Source of the DNA: Balaenoptera acutorostrata
Taxonomy: Eukaryota; Chordata; Mammalia; Artiodactyla; Balaenopteridae
Length of the DNA stretch: 64,000 nucleotides
Assembly (NCBI RefSeq): GCF_949987535.1
Contig: NC_080081.1
Span: 64,563,603 to 64,627,602 of the forward strand
Direction: 5' to 3'
Shown: piece by piece, positions 48,960 to 61,889 of the stretch
Numbering within the stretch: the stretch's first letter is position 1
How the letters are laid out: every line of letters starts with the position of its first letter
Made by a program: the position numbers and the translations under genes
Notes under the pieces: model-generated
Database searches by the model: none
What the model was told of the DNA's origin: nothing
The model's input: only the letters and a program-made list of their open reading frames with translations

Positions 48960-49715
48960 TTTACTTTACTAAAATATACATAATATAAAATTTACTATTT
49001 TAACCATTTTAACTGTATAATTCAGTGGCAATAAGTGCAATCTCATTGCTGTGCAATTATCACCACTCTCCATCTCCAGAACCTTTTTACCATCCAAAAC
49101 TCGTACACTGTATGCATTTAACACTAATTCCCCATTACTCCCTCCTCCCAGCCCTTGGTAACTACTATTCTACTTTCTGTCTCTATGAATTTGACTACAT
49201 TATGTGCCTCAAATAAATATGAAGTATGGAATCATACAATATTTGTTTATTTGTGTCTGGCTTATTTCAAGGTTCATCCATGTTGTAACATGTTTCAGAA
49301 TTTCATTCCTTTTTAAAGCTGAATAATATTCAATTGTATGTATAGACTGCATTTTGTTTATCCACTCATCTGTCGATGGATTCTCTGGTTGCTTCCATCC
49401 TTTGGCTACATAGAACCTTTTGCTGCTATGAACATGGGTATACAAATATCTGTCCAAGGCCCTACTTTCAATTCTTTTGGGTATGTACTTAGAATTGCTG
49501 GATTATGTAGTAATTCTATGTTTAATTTTTTGAGGAACCACCATACTGTTTTCCATAGCAGCTGTACCATTTTATATTCCCATAAGCAATGCACAAGATT
49601 CCAATTTCTCCACACCCATGTCAACATTTGTAATTTTCTGGGTTTTGTTTTTTGGGTTTTTTTAAAGATAGCCATCCTAATGGGTGTGAAGTAGTTCCTG
49701 CTTCTCATTTTTAAT
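48960..49715 (-). mobile_element. Old L1 3' end (ORF2 end and 3' UTR)
   Basis: On the minus strand it reads the end of ORF2, with a [17 protein letters not shown] segment near 49,310-49,350, and then a 3' UTR ending at the T-rich stretch near 48,955. The translated frame is interrupted. L1M-like age. Confidence 0.85.
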
Positions 49716-52700
49716 GTTCTCAATCAATTCGAATTTTAGAAACCCCTACCAGCCAGTACTGGCTTGAATCTTCTAGCCCTGACTATTCTTTGATTAAAGT
49801 GGTTAATGAAGGAGTTCAATGTGGGATGGACTTTCAACGTCACCTTGTCTATTGGTTTTCACACCTCAGTCCCCAAAGCTGCTTCCCCAATTTTCAGCCA
49901 AACTACTTCTGACTCTGATTTCATCAGTTTTACATAGCGCATGTCTGAGTAAGGTTTCATTTGATAAAAGAGTTCCTCAACTTAAAAGAAAAGTTTGAAA
50001 ACTTAGTCCATACTCTCTAAGGTTCAGAGAAATTAAATGACTTTCCCAAGGTCTCTCAGCTCAGTAGTAGCAGAGGTAGAATTTGAACAGAAATACATCC
50101 AGTGAGACAGAAGGTATGCCTAGTAGCAGTCATGTTATGCGTGCATTCCATCAATCATTTGTTTATTTCTTCAAGGTATACTGCACACACAATTTAACTG
50201 CAAAAAAGAATTCACTTACAAAATAGACTAGACCAGTTGGTCTTTATCTCTCACCAATTTAACAAGGAGAATGGTAAGGAATCAGAGGAATGAGACATGC
50301 TCTTGTAAATACCATCATCTTAGCAGGCAAGGAACCAACGATAACAAATGAAACTTCACCCCTTCCTGCCAAGAGAACTACACATGAGAGATATACAGTT
50401 ATATTGGAAAAGTATGGGGATAGTCAGTTCTTTCTAGAGAAAAAAAGTATCATGAGTCAAAATTTAATAATAGTTACGAAATTAAGAATATTTCTGTGAA
50501 ATTCCCTACACTAATACTATAGGAAATATAAAGTTGAAGAAGGTGGCATAGGCCATGCGTGTAAGAAGCTTACAGTATAATAAGGGGCTAAGACAAGTAT
50601 ACAAATAGCCATGAGCAGGGTGACAAATACTTGAAAGACCAGGGTAAAATAAGAGTGCTGAAAGTTTTTTTAGAGACTTAAAGGAGAGAAAGATCTTATT
50701 TGGTTAGGGAAATCCAGAAAGGCTTTGTAAGGGACTTTGTAAAAGAGAGGCTAAAGGAAGAGTACTATGGCATATTCTCTGAAAGGTGGACAGATGTTGA
50801 ACAAGTAGATCTTGGGGAATCAAAGGAGGGAAGGCCAATTCAAGTTAAGAGAAAATATGTGCAAAGACACGAATGGGGATGATTACAATTTGTATCCCAG
50901 AATAGGCTGTGCATGGGCTAGTTGCAGGATAAAGGCCTAAACAGATGAGTTAGGAACACGTGGTGGAAATACCCTAGAATGGCAAGCTGTAAAGCATATG
51001 CTCTCCTAACCAGAAAAGTAAAGGAGAGTCATCAAAGGCTTCTTAGAGCACTGGGTCTTCGAGGCAGGTTATATAGACAAGCAGTTTCTCTGGGCCTCAT
51101 GTTGTCATATGTGCTTCATGCCCTACTACAAGCACTGCTTTAGGAAGATTTATCTTACAGATTGTTCCCTCTCCTCAAATGTCAAGGAGGACAGAGGCAA
51201 AGATTATGTCCATATAAGTGAAGCAACTTGGTGCAACAAACTTAACTATTTGTGCATTGGATTGGGTACAGAGCTGATTGGAGCTAGGGTAACATTTAAG
51301 AATATTACAATAGTCCAGGTAAAAAGTAAAGGCCCATAACTAGGACTTAGTCATGAGATTGGACACACACTAGAAAAGCACACTGGAAGAAGAAGGTAGA
51401 GGACTTCGCAAACAACCAATGGAGCGGGGGGAAAGGGAAGGCACAGATAAGCATGGCTGAGCTTGCAAGATTGAGTCATTGGGAGAATGATGGTACTACC
51501 CACCCAAGTAGTATGAGCGAGGAGGAAGAGGAACCAGTTTGGAGCTGAGGTTGTGGAAGATTATGGGTTTGGTTGGCGATCTGTTGATTTTATAGTACCA
51601 GTGGCTATCTGGGTCAAGTTATCCAGCAGGAAGTTGGATTAGGTTGAAGGTAGGGCTGCATTCCTAGGGATTGTGCAGAGTGGTGAGAGTTATTTAACTT
51701 ATGGAGGAAGAGGCCTGCAGGAAGCCCTTTGAGGATGAAACCTTGAGAGATGGCCAGGTTTAAGAATAACCTGGAGAAGAAGAGACATGGATAGGTTGGT
51801 TAGAGGGGTAAGAAGGAGGTCCTATTGTGCTTTGGAAATCCAGGGGTGTCAGATAACTTATACTGGTTCCTCCAGATTCCCTCTCCACCCTCCTACATTC
51901 TGCTGTCAGTCCCAAGGCTGCCCCATATGGCCCCATGCCTTTGGCTTTAGGATGTGTTTAGTCAAAGGGGATTCTGGCAGGCGGTCCAAAGGTGGGAGAA
52001 GAGGGAGAGGTTGCCTTGGACTGGCTGCGACCTAACCTACTCATTGCTCCTCTCACAGCACCTGCTATGCATGATTCTCCTTCCAGGCTCCATAACTTTC
52101 CCTCACCTTTTCCCTTTGGGCCCAGGAGTGATAATTGCTCAGCTGCTGTCATTTCTGAATTCATCCTATCCCTTTTGGTTCCCTTAATTCTGCCTGCAGT
52201 TTTGTAATTAGCCTCTTATAAACCTTTCTAAGTTATCCTAATTTGATTGTTCTACTTGTTTCCTGTTGGGACCCCAACTGATATACTCACTAAACCCTAA
52301 TATTAACAGTAAGTGTTAACTAGGAGTATGGGAACACTGACGTTGTCCTATCCCCAATCAATAGCTCCTTTGATTTATGGGTATCAACAGCAAAATTTAA
52401 TTTCAGCCATAATTCTACCTAGTTCTTGGACTCCTACCCAGAAACTGCTGTGCAACTGACTAAAAGGGGCCTTTGCTAATCAAACTAAGCTGTACCTAGG
52501 CCTAAAACCAAGAGCATACTTTTTGATAAAGTTGCTGATTGATGCATGAAGAAAGTGAGCACACACATAGATAAAAGGGAAGCATTCCTGATTCTTGATC
52601 CTCTCAAGATGGGCACAACTAGCAGTCTTGGTCAAATGCTCTAGGGTACGAAAGAAGCCCTGCTCCTTGACTGTCTGGAGCACTTAGTGCTCCCCAGGAG

Positions 52701-55174
52701 GTCAGTGGCCAGCCATTGTTGGTAGCCCAGCTTCTCATAAGCTTCTCGATGTTCAGAGCTATATCTTAAACACTGATTTGTCTAGCTTAAAGAAGACTTC
52801 CAGGACAAGAATATCCAATTCCAGATATCTACCTGAATCAACCCTGGGGGCCCATGGAAACAGATGAACTCAGGATTTAGTGGTCTTTTTAAGTGGAAAA
52901 ATTTTAGCGATGAGAATTATAGAGGGAAACTTCAGTAATTCTGGGGAAAGCAGGGGTATAGGGAGACTGGTTACGTTTCTGAAATTTTATCTGTCCTTGC
53001 AGTGCAGAAGAATATCTAAGGACAGGGTTTTGTGGCCTTGTCAGGGATAAACTTTAGATTTCCAGAGAGAAAGAAGGAGTCTGATAGTTAGGAAACATGT
53101 CTAAGTGGTGAATAAGCACAGGCACTGAGGTTTTTGAGAGCAGCTGGATTTTGGGATATGAGGCTGTTCCTTCTCTCCTTATCATAGTGAGGCAGGCTTC
53201 TGCGGTCTCTGAGTATTTCTTTGGTCACTGGTCAGACCTGTAGTAGAGCTTCTCTGATGCTGAGAATACATTGAGAATGAGCTGTCCCAAGAAGCTTCCA
53301 AACCCTTCAGCATTGCAAAGCCAGGGGTGGCAGATTTCTGATAAGTGATGGGCCCTGCTTTTAGGATTCTGCAGCAAGAGTCATAAGGCTGGCAGATGCT
53401 GCTAAAAAAGCAAACACATTCAATTCAAGGCAGTGCTTCTAGCATTTTGAAGCTGAAGTAGGGATATACTCTGGGGTGGAGCCAAGGCTTAGTGTTGGAG
53501 GTGAGAGTGATTTGACAGGTAAAGCTTGACCTCTCCCTTTAAAGAGGAAACTACCAGGAAGGGATTCTAAACCATGAAATAGGTTGCTGAGGTTGCTTTT
53601 ACTATTCCCAAGCTCATGGCTCATATAATTACTGGTATTCCCAGTCTCACCTTATGGCTCTAGGAATGAACATGCTATCCTATGATGGGTATGTTTTAAG
53701 TTATTTCTTCTATGCATTTAGAATCTTCAACAGAAATGCACCAAGATTTGCTATAAATAATCCTGATCAGGATAGTCAAAAGCTATGGACACGTGACTTC
53801 CTATTTTTCTTCTACTTTGATTTATATCTGCTATGTTCTTTGAGATAACAGCGACTCTATTTATTACTGCTAATTCCTTGACCCAGACTCCTCCTGAAGG
53901 ATATGTATCATTTCCCTTTTCTCCCAAATGTACATGCGTGCTAAAAATCTTCCTTGTAAGTGGGGAAATTTATAGCAAACAAAAAAATGCTGCATCAGTT
54001 CAAGTTTGCAGAGAAATCCTGAAGGGACTGAAGCAAGAACATTTAGCTAAGCTGAACGACAACAACACGAGGCTAATTCTGGGGAAGAAGAAGGGAAGGC
54101 ATGATTAGGAAAATGTAGACTGCAATAAATGGACAGTCTCAAAACGACATCTCTGTGACATAAATGCGAGGTCATATTCATTTTTAATAATCAAATGTCT
54201 CATTCGCATTGTATTATTAAGTCCCGGACAGTGTTCTGAGCACCCGGCATGCACCACCTGATTTCATCCTCACATCAACACTCTGAGGTATAGGTACTGT
54301 CTTTATTCACATTTGCTACATGGTGAAACAGCCCCAATCACACTGTTTGTAAATAGTAGATCAAGTGTTCAAATTTAGGTCTGTCTGACTCCAAAGCTCG
54401 TTTATTTCATTTCTCCAACAAATATTAATCGGGCACCCACTCTGAGCCAGGCACTGGTAAACAGGCAGACGGTGTCTGTCCACATGACGTTTATAATCTA
54501 GTAAGGGTGACAGACATTAGTCATGTATTTAAGTTATAATTGTGCTACACATCACAAACAAATGGTAGAAGGTATTCTCTAATATATTCCAAACTCGTAG
54601 ACCGTGCCTGTGTCAGATGCCCAATAAATACTGGTAGAACGGTGGACTAAGCCCAGTCTTGGTAGAGGACCGGGAAGGCTTTTCTGTGACAGTAGTCTTG
54701 AACCTTGAGACGTGAAGGATGATTTGGGCTGATTGGGAAGGTAGGAGAAGCTTGCCAGAAAGGAGTGTTTTAAGCTGCCTGCCTAAAATACTTGATTCAG
54801 GGAAGAACCTTGGTAGTTAGAAGGGATACAGTGTAGACCAATGAAGTTGAAGCACGGAGGGTGGGTGAGTGTGAGTGAGGGTGGCCAAAGTATAAAGGTA
54901 AGAAGGGTAAGATATCCAGGGTCATGTGAGCCATATAAAGATTTTTATCTTGATTCGAAGAGCAATAAGTTGCCAGGGAAGTGTTTTAATAAGGAGAATT
55001 TCCATTAATCATTCTTGCTGGAGTGTGGTCAGTGGGGAGGTCAGTTAGGAATCATCACCATGGTCCAGACTTGGACTAGGATGATGGCAGTGGAGAAGAG
55101 GAGAAGTGAGCAGATACTTAGGAGGCAATTGCCTGGATATGAAGGGTAAGAGCGGGGGGAGTGTGTGCATCAAG
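49716..55174. other. Intergenic, old repeats
   Basis: MIR pieces lie at about 50,020-50,110 (CCCAAGGTCTCTCAGCTC) and 54,215-54,360. The unnamed old family covers about 50,560-51,340 and 54,440-55,110. The part 51,400-54,200 holds nothing I can name. No coding exon was recognised. Confidence 0.55.
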
Positions 55175-55680
55175 GTGCCTGTATTAGTTATCTATTGCTG
55201 CAAGACAAATTACCCCAACCAACAAGTATTTATTATCTCATGCAGTGTCTTGGAAGGTCAAAGACCCGGGAACAGGTTACCTGGGTGGTGCTGGCTCAGT
55301 CTCTCATGAGGTTGAAGTGAAGCTGTTGGCAGGTGTTACAACCCTCTAAGTTTTCACTGGGGCTAGAGGATCTGCTTTCAACCTCACTCATATGGTTGAC
55401 TGCAGGCTTCAGTTCCTTACCATGTGGGGAATGCTTGATGTGAAGGCTGGCTCACCCCAAAGTGAATGATCAGAGAGAGAGAGAGAGCACAAAGCGACCA
55501 AGAAGGAAGCTTGGGTGTTTTTCATGACTGGTCTCAGAAGTGACACACCATCACTTCTGCCATCTTCTACGGTGAACACAGACCAAGTCTGATACACATG
55601 GGAGGGGACTACACAAGGATGTGAATACCAGGAGGCAGAGCCTGTTAGGGACCACCTTGGAGGCTGGTTACCACTGTGCC
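55175..55680. mobile_element. Ancient LTR-like remnant
   Basis: TGTATTAGTTATCTATTGCTGC followed by a run like AAATTACCCC, then CTCATATGGTTGACTGCAGGC, is typical of an old mammalian LTR-like repeat with a TG start. It contains a short GA microsatellite near 55,470. Family not assigned. Confidence 0.55.
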
Positions 55681-58106
55681 CATTGTGAAAAAGATGGCAC
55701 TTTCAAATCACGATAATTTGAGAAGTGTGTGTGTATGAATAGTTGGTTTGTTTTCTCACAAAGGGACAATTTACAAAGACGTGTGAAGGGAAGAGGAAGA
55801 CCACAAAGGAATAATGCAAGTGTCCAGAGCTGGAAACAGTAGAAGCTGTTATCACCCCTATGCCCAAAGGACGAGAGGACAGAGAGGTTGCCGGAACTCT
55901 GAAGGTGAGAGAATCATAGACAGCACGGCCGCCTTGAGAGGAGTTGTGTTATTCTGTCGGGCAACACAGCCAGCCCTGTGCTAGGACATGCGGGAGCTGA
56001 CTGCTACCATCATTTCCCAGCTCTACATTCCATGACGTCACATGGGTAGCCACATAGTTTGTGGTTGGTAATATACCAGAGAAATCAGCGAATATTATGA
56101 ACCAGAACTTTTTTTTTTTCAGAGAGCCAGTCGTTAAACATTTACAAGCACACTGCTGGACACAGCCAGCCTGAGGCAACCTCTTAAACTGGGAGCTAAG
56201 AAAACTCACACCCGGACCTCACTCTCAAGATAGGAGGAGGACCAAGCTAAACCAGGAAGTCAGAGAACACAGGAGCCTCTTGACTCAATTAATTACTCTT
56301 GACTTGTTCTATTCAAACCATCCCCTAGGGGAGACAGCAAGTGGAGGAGGCTGGAGAGTGGATCCAGCACAGCATGACTGCCTATCAAGCATAATTCTCC
56401 AGTTTCTTCTGTGAGCAATTGAGTGGACAGCGATTCAATTTACCGGAAATAGAAGAAAGACAAAGTATCATTTGTCACAATCTCTCTTATTTATATTGAT
56501 ACTTTCCTACCCATCCACATCACTCCTGACTCCCCACATCAATGCATGTAACTTTGGCAGACAACTGAAAACTGGATTTTCTAATAGGGTCAGAGAATTA
56601 GTTCATTTTTTTTTTGTTTGTTTAATGGTTTTAAACAATAGAAACTGACTCTAAGTTGAGAGAATTTATTAGAAAGATGTGAGAGAGCTCAGATAATCGA
56701 AAAAGGACCTGAAGAAGGAGGCTCACAAAGGGCAGAAACGGGGCAGCCCTGGCTCATCCAAGTGGTAGGAAGTTATCAATGATCTCAGAGCAACTCTGAT
56801 GAAAAAAATCGTACTCCAATTTTTTTTTTCTTTCATAACAGTCCTTGAGTTGCTCTGCTCAAGATGCACTGTCCTAAAGTAAAATTTGATTGGCTAGCTT
56901 CAGTCAATGACTACTCTTGGCAAGGAGAAGGCAAGGGTTCCTTGACTGACAGTCTCACTGGCACTGTCACAATAAAGAGCCAGTAATTCCCAACAAGGAA
57001 TTCATAATTAAGAACAGGAGGGTGAACGGGTGCTGAGAAGTCAAGGAGTAGCAAATGTCCACTACAGTCTGGGACATGATTTTGCTCCAGGGTCCCTCCT
57101 CAGTTGGGGGGTAGGGAGAGGAGCAACTTTCAGATTAATGTGGAAGTAACTGGAAATTAACTGTTCTTTAAAAATCTCTAGGCATAATGTCAATAGTTCA
57201 GAAATGTCACACGATTTGACATTAAGAGAACTAACAGTGAAAAATCACAGGTAGGTAAATAAATGTTGGAACTAAATAGGAAATTGAAAGAAAAACTGAA
57301 ATGTGATGTTTTAAAAGGAAGACCAGCTGTCAAATATCAAAAGTGATGAACAGATAAGTGTACTCCTGTTGCATTCCGAGGAAGCGGAAAATCTAGAGTT
57401 AAAATGGAGACGGGCTGTTAAGTATTGTGAGTTTGTAGGAGGCTTTCTGGTACCTCAGTTGTAAATATGAGTTAAGAGAAAATGCTTGACCTCTAAGACC
57501 ATGGGTCCCCTGACCTGCATTGCTCTGCTCTCTTCTCCACTCACCTCAGCTCTGCTGTCCTTCAAGACCCAGCACACGTCTTCTCCTCTCAGACCTTCCT
57601 GGACCGGCTCAATCCAGCCCAATCCACAATTACATAGCACTTCTTGTCCCATGCACTTGACACTTCCTAAATGTCCCCATAGGTTGTTCCACATCTTCTC
57701 ATGTGTGCATCCTGATCCTCGTTGAGTCCAAGAATGTTAGAGGCAGGATCTCTGTCTTACGATGATAAGTTGGCTGTTGGAGGTTTAATGTAACTTTTTA
57801 AAACCTTGGTCTTTCTTCCCTTTTCTAGTTCCTCTTCTGCCTTCACCCTGAAAGTGTGGACCTTCGCAAGGATTTGCCCCTTTTCCCTCTTTTTTTTCTA
57901 CCTCACAATGTTCTTGAGAAAATTAATGGAAGTATACATGTAAAAGCCCAGCCTTACACTCACGTTTTAATTTTGTTTGCTGCTCTTTCCCCTATCAGCA
58001 GAAATCTCCCAAGCACATAGAAGATCCTTGTAATGGTTACTAATATTGATAGTATTTGTCTCATGCTACATGTCCTTCCTCAATGATTTCATCAGCTTGG
58101 GCAGTT
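55681..58106. other. Intergenic, L2 remnant
   Basis: About 57,490-57,770 (CAGACCTTCCTGGACCGGC, AGGCAGGATCTCTGTCTTA) is an L2 3' end. The rest shows nothing I can name and no supported gene. Confidence 0.6.
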
Positions 58107-58121
58107 TCAGCTGTGATCTTT

Positions 58122-58513
58122 TTTTTTTTTTCTGAATCCAAAGGGACCCAGTATTCTTTTTCTCTTTTTTTTTTTTTTTATCAAATTTATAGAGAGAATG
58201 TTTTGCTTATCTCTTTTAAATTTTTTTTTTTAATTTATTTTTATTTATTTATTGCTGTGTTGGGTCTTCGTTTCTGTGCAAGGGCTTTCTCCAGTTGTGG
58301 CAAGCGGGGGCCACTCTTCATCGCAGTGCGCGGGCCTCTCACTATCGCGGCCTCTCTTGTTGTGGAGCACAGGCTCCAGATGCACAGGCTCAGTAATTGT
58401 GGCTCACGGGCCCAGCTGCTCCGCGGCATGTGGGATATTCCGGGACCAGGGCTCGAACCCGTGTCCCCTGCATTGGCAGGCGGATTCTTAACACTGCGCC
58501 ACCAGGGAAGCCC
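58122..58513 (-). mobile_element. CHR-type SINE with two extra 3' segments
   Basis: TCAGCTGTGATCTTT is repeated exactly at 58107-58121 and 58514-58528. Within it, from the left: T run, about 33 bases (CTGAATCCAAAGGGACCCAG and on), a second T run, about 45 bases (ATCAAATTTATAGAGAGAAT and on), a third T run, then the SINE and its head. This is the clearest of three such loci. Confidence 0.94.
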
Positions 58514-58528
58514 TCAGCTGTGATCTTT

Positions 58529-60115
58529 AAGGAGCTGACTCGCTATCGACCTTCAGCTGATCCATCTTCCAAGCCCCAGGCCCATATCTCCAACTGGATG
58601 TTCAGTAAACATCTCAGACTCAACACGTCCTGAATTGAACTCATCCTTCCACACAAACCCAATCTTTCTTTTTACTGAAGTACTTGATCACAAGTCATAA
58701 CTGGGCTAGACATGACTGACTTCTGCTTGAAATACCAGAAACATTCTAGCTCCAGCGTCTCCCTTTTACTCTCTCCCACCCGATATCCCGGTGGAGAGTA
58801 CCTTGTGTTCCTAATGTTCCGTTTTCTCTGCAGCCCCATGTCTGACCTTCGTTAAATCTCAATCCAAACCTTACAAGAATGTCCTGGCTCGTCCCTCTAT
58901 CTCTGCCCCTCCACCTCAGCCCATGCTCTACACTGTCATTAGAGTTCTTGGCCTAAAACACTGATAAGATTTTATCAAACCTCAGCACCCTCCCCACATA
59001 CACCAAAGCTTTCCGTATCCCTCCTGTTGCATGTAAGTAATCGAAGCTGTCCACAGTTTGCTGCCCCCGCCAAACTTTCTGGCCTCATCTCTGCTACAGT
59101 CCCCGAACCCAATGCCACCCCCTACTTCACATTCCCAGAATAGGCCTTCCACTGTCACACAGTTAACTCTGTTGAAGTTGTTTCCATTGTCTTGAACAGT
59201 CTTGCCAACCAGGATCTTCCTAATCTTACCTCTTCCAAACCACTTTACTAATTTTAACAGTTAAAATCAATTGTTCTTTTAATAACTACCCATTATAGAG
59301 AACTGAATGTGTGCCAGGGGATTTACATACACTATCACAGGAATCCTCACCACAACTGAGCAAGTTGGGTATTACAGGCCCACAATCCCTTATCCACAGC
59401 CATGAGGCCAACCGTGCTTCCAAATTCAGAACGCCTTCTTTTTTAGAAAGGCAAGAGTGGACTGCATGTCAGTTTCCCCATCTGTAAAGTGTGGAGGATA
59501 AGGATTAGCACTCTACCTACCTCGTGGGGTTGTTGTGAAACAGGCAATGTGTTCCATCAGAGAAGCGCCTAGGGAAATGCCCTTATTTAATGCATTTTGG
59601 GAATCTATTCATTTGTTATAAATAACTCATAATACCTTATGACAACACCTTACTAGGAAATAAATGGATCTAATTTTTACAGTTACCTAATTTGTATCAG
59701 TAAAGTAATTTGAATGGTGGTAAGAGCCCTCATTTTGTTGCATGCTGCATTTCTTCTTCTTTACTTTCACTTCCTTCTGCTACATACCACACCCTTTACT
59801 CAGCGTTTCCTACCAAAATTACAGGCCTCCTGCCGCTGCAGTAAAAATGCTTTCTTCAGTTTTCTGGCCTATTTTACTATTAATTCATAATTTTCTCTGG
59901 CAAAAAAAAAATTATGCTAATTATTCCCTTCCTCTCTGACAAAAATACTTCCTGACAATCATGCTAATTTTTAGGAAGTCAATGAAAACACCACTAACAA
60001 ACTCATCTCCTTTACTCTTCCATGGGCCTGGATGCAGATGAGATCAAGAATGTAGTGCTGGCAGGGACCTTGAAGATCAGCTGGTACATATGACCTGGGT
60101 TTATTTAATTATCTA
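58529..60115. other. Intergenic, old repeats
   Basis: About 58,530-59,250 again belongs to the unnamed old family (reverse orientation). About 59,290-59,590 holds MIR sequence (CCCCATCTGTAAAGTGTGGA). No coding exon was recognised. Confidence 0.55.
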
Positions 60116-60686
60116 CAGGCAGACCTCATTTTACGCTTCACTTTATTGCACTTCTCAGATTTTGCGCTTTTTACAAATTGAGGGTTTGTGGCAACCCTGT
60201 GCCAAGCAAGTCTCTTGGCACCATTTTTCGAACAGCATTTGCTCACTTCATGTATCTGTGTCACACTTTGGTAATTTTCACAGTATTTCAAGCTTTTTCA
60301 TTATTATTATATTTGTGTGGTGATCTGTGATCCTTTGATGTTACTATTGTAATTGTTTTGGGGCACCATGAACTGCGCCCATGTAAGATAACAAACAATT
60401 GATAAATGTGTGTGTTCTGATTGCTCCCCTGAAGGGTCAGTCCCTCGCCCCTTTTCTCAGGCCTCTCTATTCCTTGAGACACGACATTTTTGAAATTAGG
60501 CCAATTAATGACCTACAATGGCCTCTAAGTGTTCAAGTGAAAGGAAGAGTTACATGTCTCTCACTTTAAATCAAAAGCTAGAAATGATTAATCTTAGCAA
60601 GGAAGGCATGTCGAAAGCTGAGATAGGCCAAAAGTTGTGCCTCTTGCCACAACAGTTAGCCAGGTCGTGAATGCAAAGGGAAAGTT
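60116..60686 (+). mobile_element. Tigger1 DNA transposon, left part
   Basis: The terminal CAGGCAGACCTCATTTTACG follows a TA target. The leader contains ATTGTAATTGTTTTGGGGC and related Tigger1 words. The transposase begins at 60518 (ATGGCCTCTAAGTGTTCAAG) and shows the helix-turn-helix region of pogo/CENP-B-like proteins for about 50 codons, then meets a stop at 60668 because bases are missing near 60,645. It is interrupted by a SINE at 60,687. Confidence 0.9.
60518..60670 (+). pseudogene. Tigger1 transposase, N-terminal relic
   Basis: Fifty codons starting MASKCSSERKSYMSLTLNQK and ending at TGA 60668. The N-terminal DNA-binding part of a pogo-type transposase is recognisable. The reading frame is truncated by an indel, so it is not functional. 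Confidence 0.85.
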
Positions 60687-60932
60687 CTTTAAAAAAAAAA
60701 AAAAATTTATTTATTTATTATTTGGTTGTGTGGGGTCTTAGTTGTGGCAGGCGGGCTCCTTAGTTGGGGCTCACCAGCTCCTTAGTTGCAGCACACAAGC
60801 TCCTTAGTTGTGGCATGCGAACTCTTAGTTGCGGCATGAATGTGGGATCTAGTTCCTGGACCAGGGATCAAACCCGGGCCCCCTGCATTGGGAGCGCAGA
60901 GTCTTCTCCACTGCGCCACCAGGGAAGTCCCA
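60687..60932 (-). mobile_element. CHR-type SINE in Tigger1
   Basis: A short diverged copy with T-to-A-rich end at left and CCACCAGGGAAGTCCC head at right. The target repeat GGAAAGTT occurs at 60679-60686 and 60933-60940. Confidence 0.9.
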
Positions 60933-60940
60933 GGAAAGTT

Positions 60941-61125
60941 GGGTTTTTTTAAAATAAATGTATTTATTTATTTTTGGCTGCATTGGGTCTTCGTTGCTGC
61001 ACGCGGGCTTTCTCTTGCGGCGAGCGGGGGCTACTCTTTGTTGCGGTGCGCAGGCTTCTCATGGCGGTGGCTTCTCTCGTTGCAGAGCACGGGCTCTAGG
61101 CGCGCGGTCTTCAGTAGCTGTGGCA
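60941..61125 (-). mobile_element. CHR-type SINE, 5'-truncated
   Basis: Reverse-oriented body and tail only (TTTTTGGCTGCATTGGGTC at left). The head is missing at about 61,125. It sits directly beside the previous SINE. Confidence 0.85.
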
Positions 61126-61159
61126 CTGGATTAATATTTGCCTTAAGAATAAGTAAATG

Positions 61160-61238
61160 GGGACTTCCCTGGTGGTGCAGTGGTTAAGACTCCGCCCTCC
61201 CAATATAGGGGGCCCAGGTTCGAACCCTGGCCAGGGGA
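61160..61238 (+). mobile_element. CHR-type SINE, head only
   Basis: GGGACTTCCCTGGTGGTGCA through GGTTCGAACCC; the body after about 61,238 is gone, replaced by another repeat. Confidence 0.85.
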
Positions 61239-61351
61239 GCAGCAAATGAAGCTTCACTCGCTCACCCCCTGCTCACCTTCTGCTGTGTGGCCCGGTTCCT
61301 AACAGGCCGTGGACCGGTACCAGTCCTCGGCCTGGGGGTTGGGGACCCCTG
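61239..61351. mobile_element. hAT-type terminal fragment
   Basis: GGCCCGGTTCCTAACAGGCC, then GGGGTTGGGGACCCCTG at the right end. The end is the inverted form of a CAGGGGTCCCCAAC terminus seen in a mammalian hAT family. Only one end is present. Confidence 0.65.
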
Positions 61352-61520
61352 CTTCAAAGGACAGGTTGACTTTCTCATTAGGGACTAATGCAGCTGGTGA
61401 CTTTAAGTTGAAGCCATCACTCATTTACTATTTTGAAAATCTTAGAACCCTTAGGAATTATGCTAAATTGACTCTGACTGTGCTCTATAAATGGAACAAC
61501 AAAGCCTGGATGACAGCCTA
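61352..61520 (+). pseudogene. Tigger1 transposase, DDE-domain relic
   Basis: The frame from 61,352 contains TNAAGDFKLKP and LYKWNNKAWMTA, which belong to the catalytic domain of Tigger1 transposase. A large middle part of the gene is missing between this piece and 60,686, so it is dead. Confidence 0.85.
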
Positions 61521-61803
61521 AGTATATATTATAATTTTTATGTGATAAACAGAATTTTAATTTACTTTTCTAATTGTTCATTTCATTGTATAGAAATACA
61601 GTTGGCATTAGTATATTAACCATATCTCTTAAGTACTCATGAGTTCGAGTAGCTTTTTCTTGGTTCTCCAGGGTTTTCTATGAATACAATCATTTCATTT
61701 GTGCATAAAGCCAAATTTATTCCTTCATTTTCAATATGAATGCCTTGTTTCTTTCTTTCCTTCTACCCCCACTGTCCTGCCAGGATCTCCAATACAATGT
61801 TCA

Positions 61804-61889
61804 ACAGAAATGGTGAGAATGGACAAGCCTGTTGTACTCTCAATGTACAGAAATGGTGAGAATGGACAAGCATGTTGTACTCTCAATGT
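61804..61889. repeat. 43-bp tandem duplication within L1
   Basis: The unit starting ACAGAAATGGTGAGAATGGA is present at 61804-61846 and 61847-61889 with a single mismatch. Confidence 0.95.
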
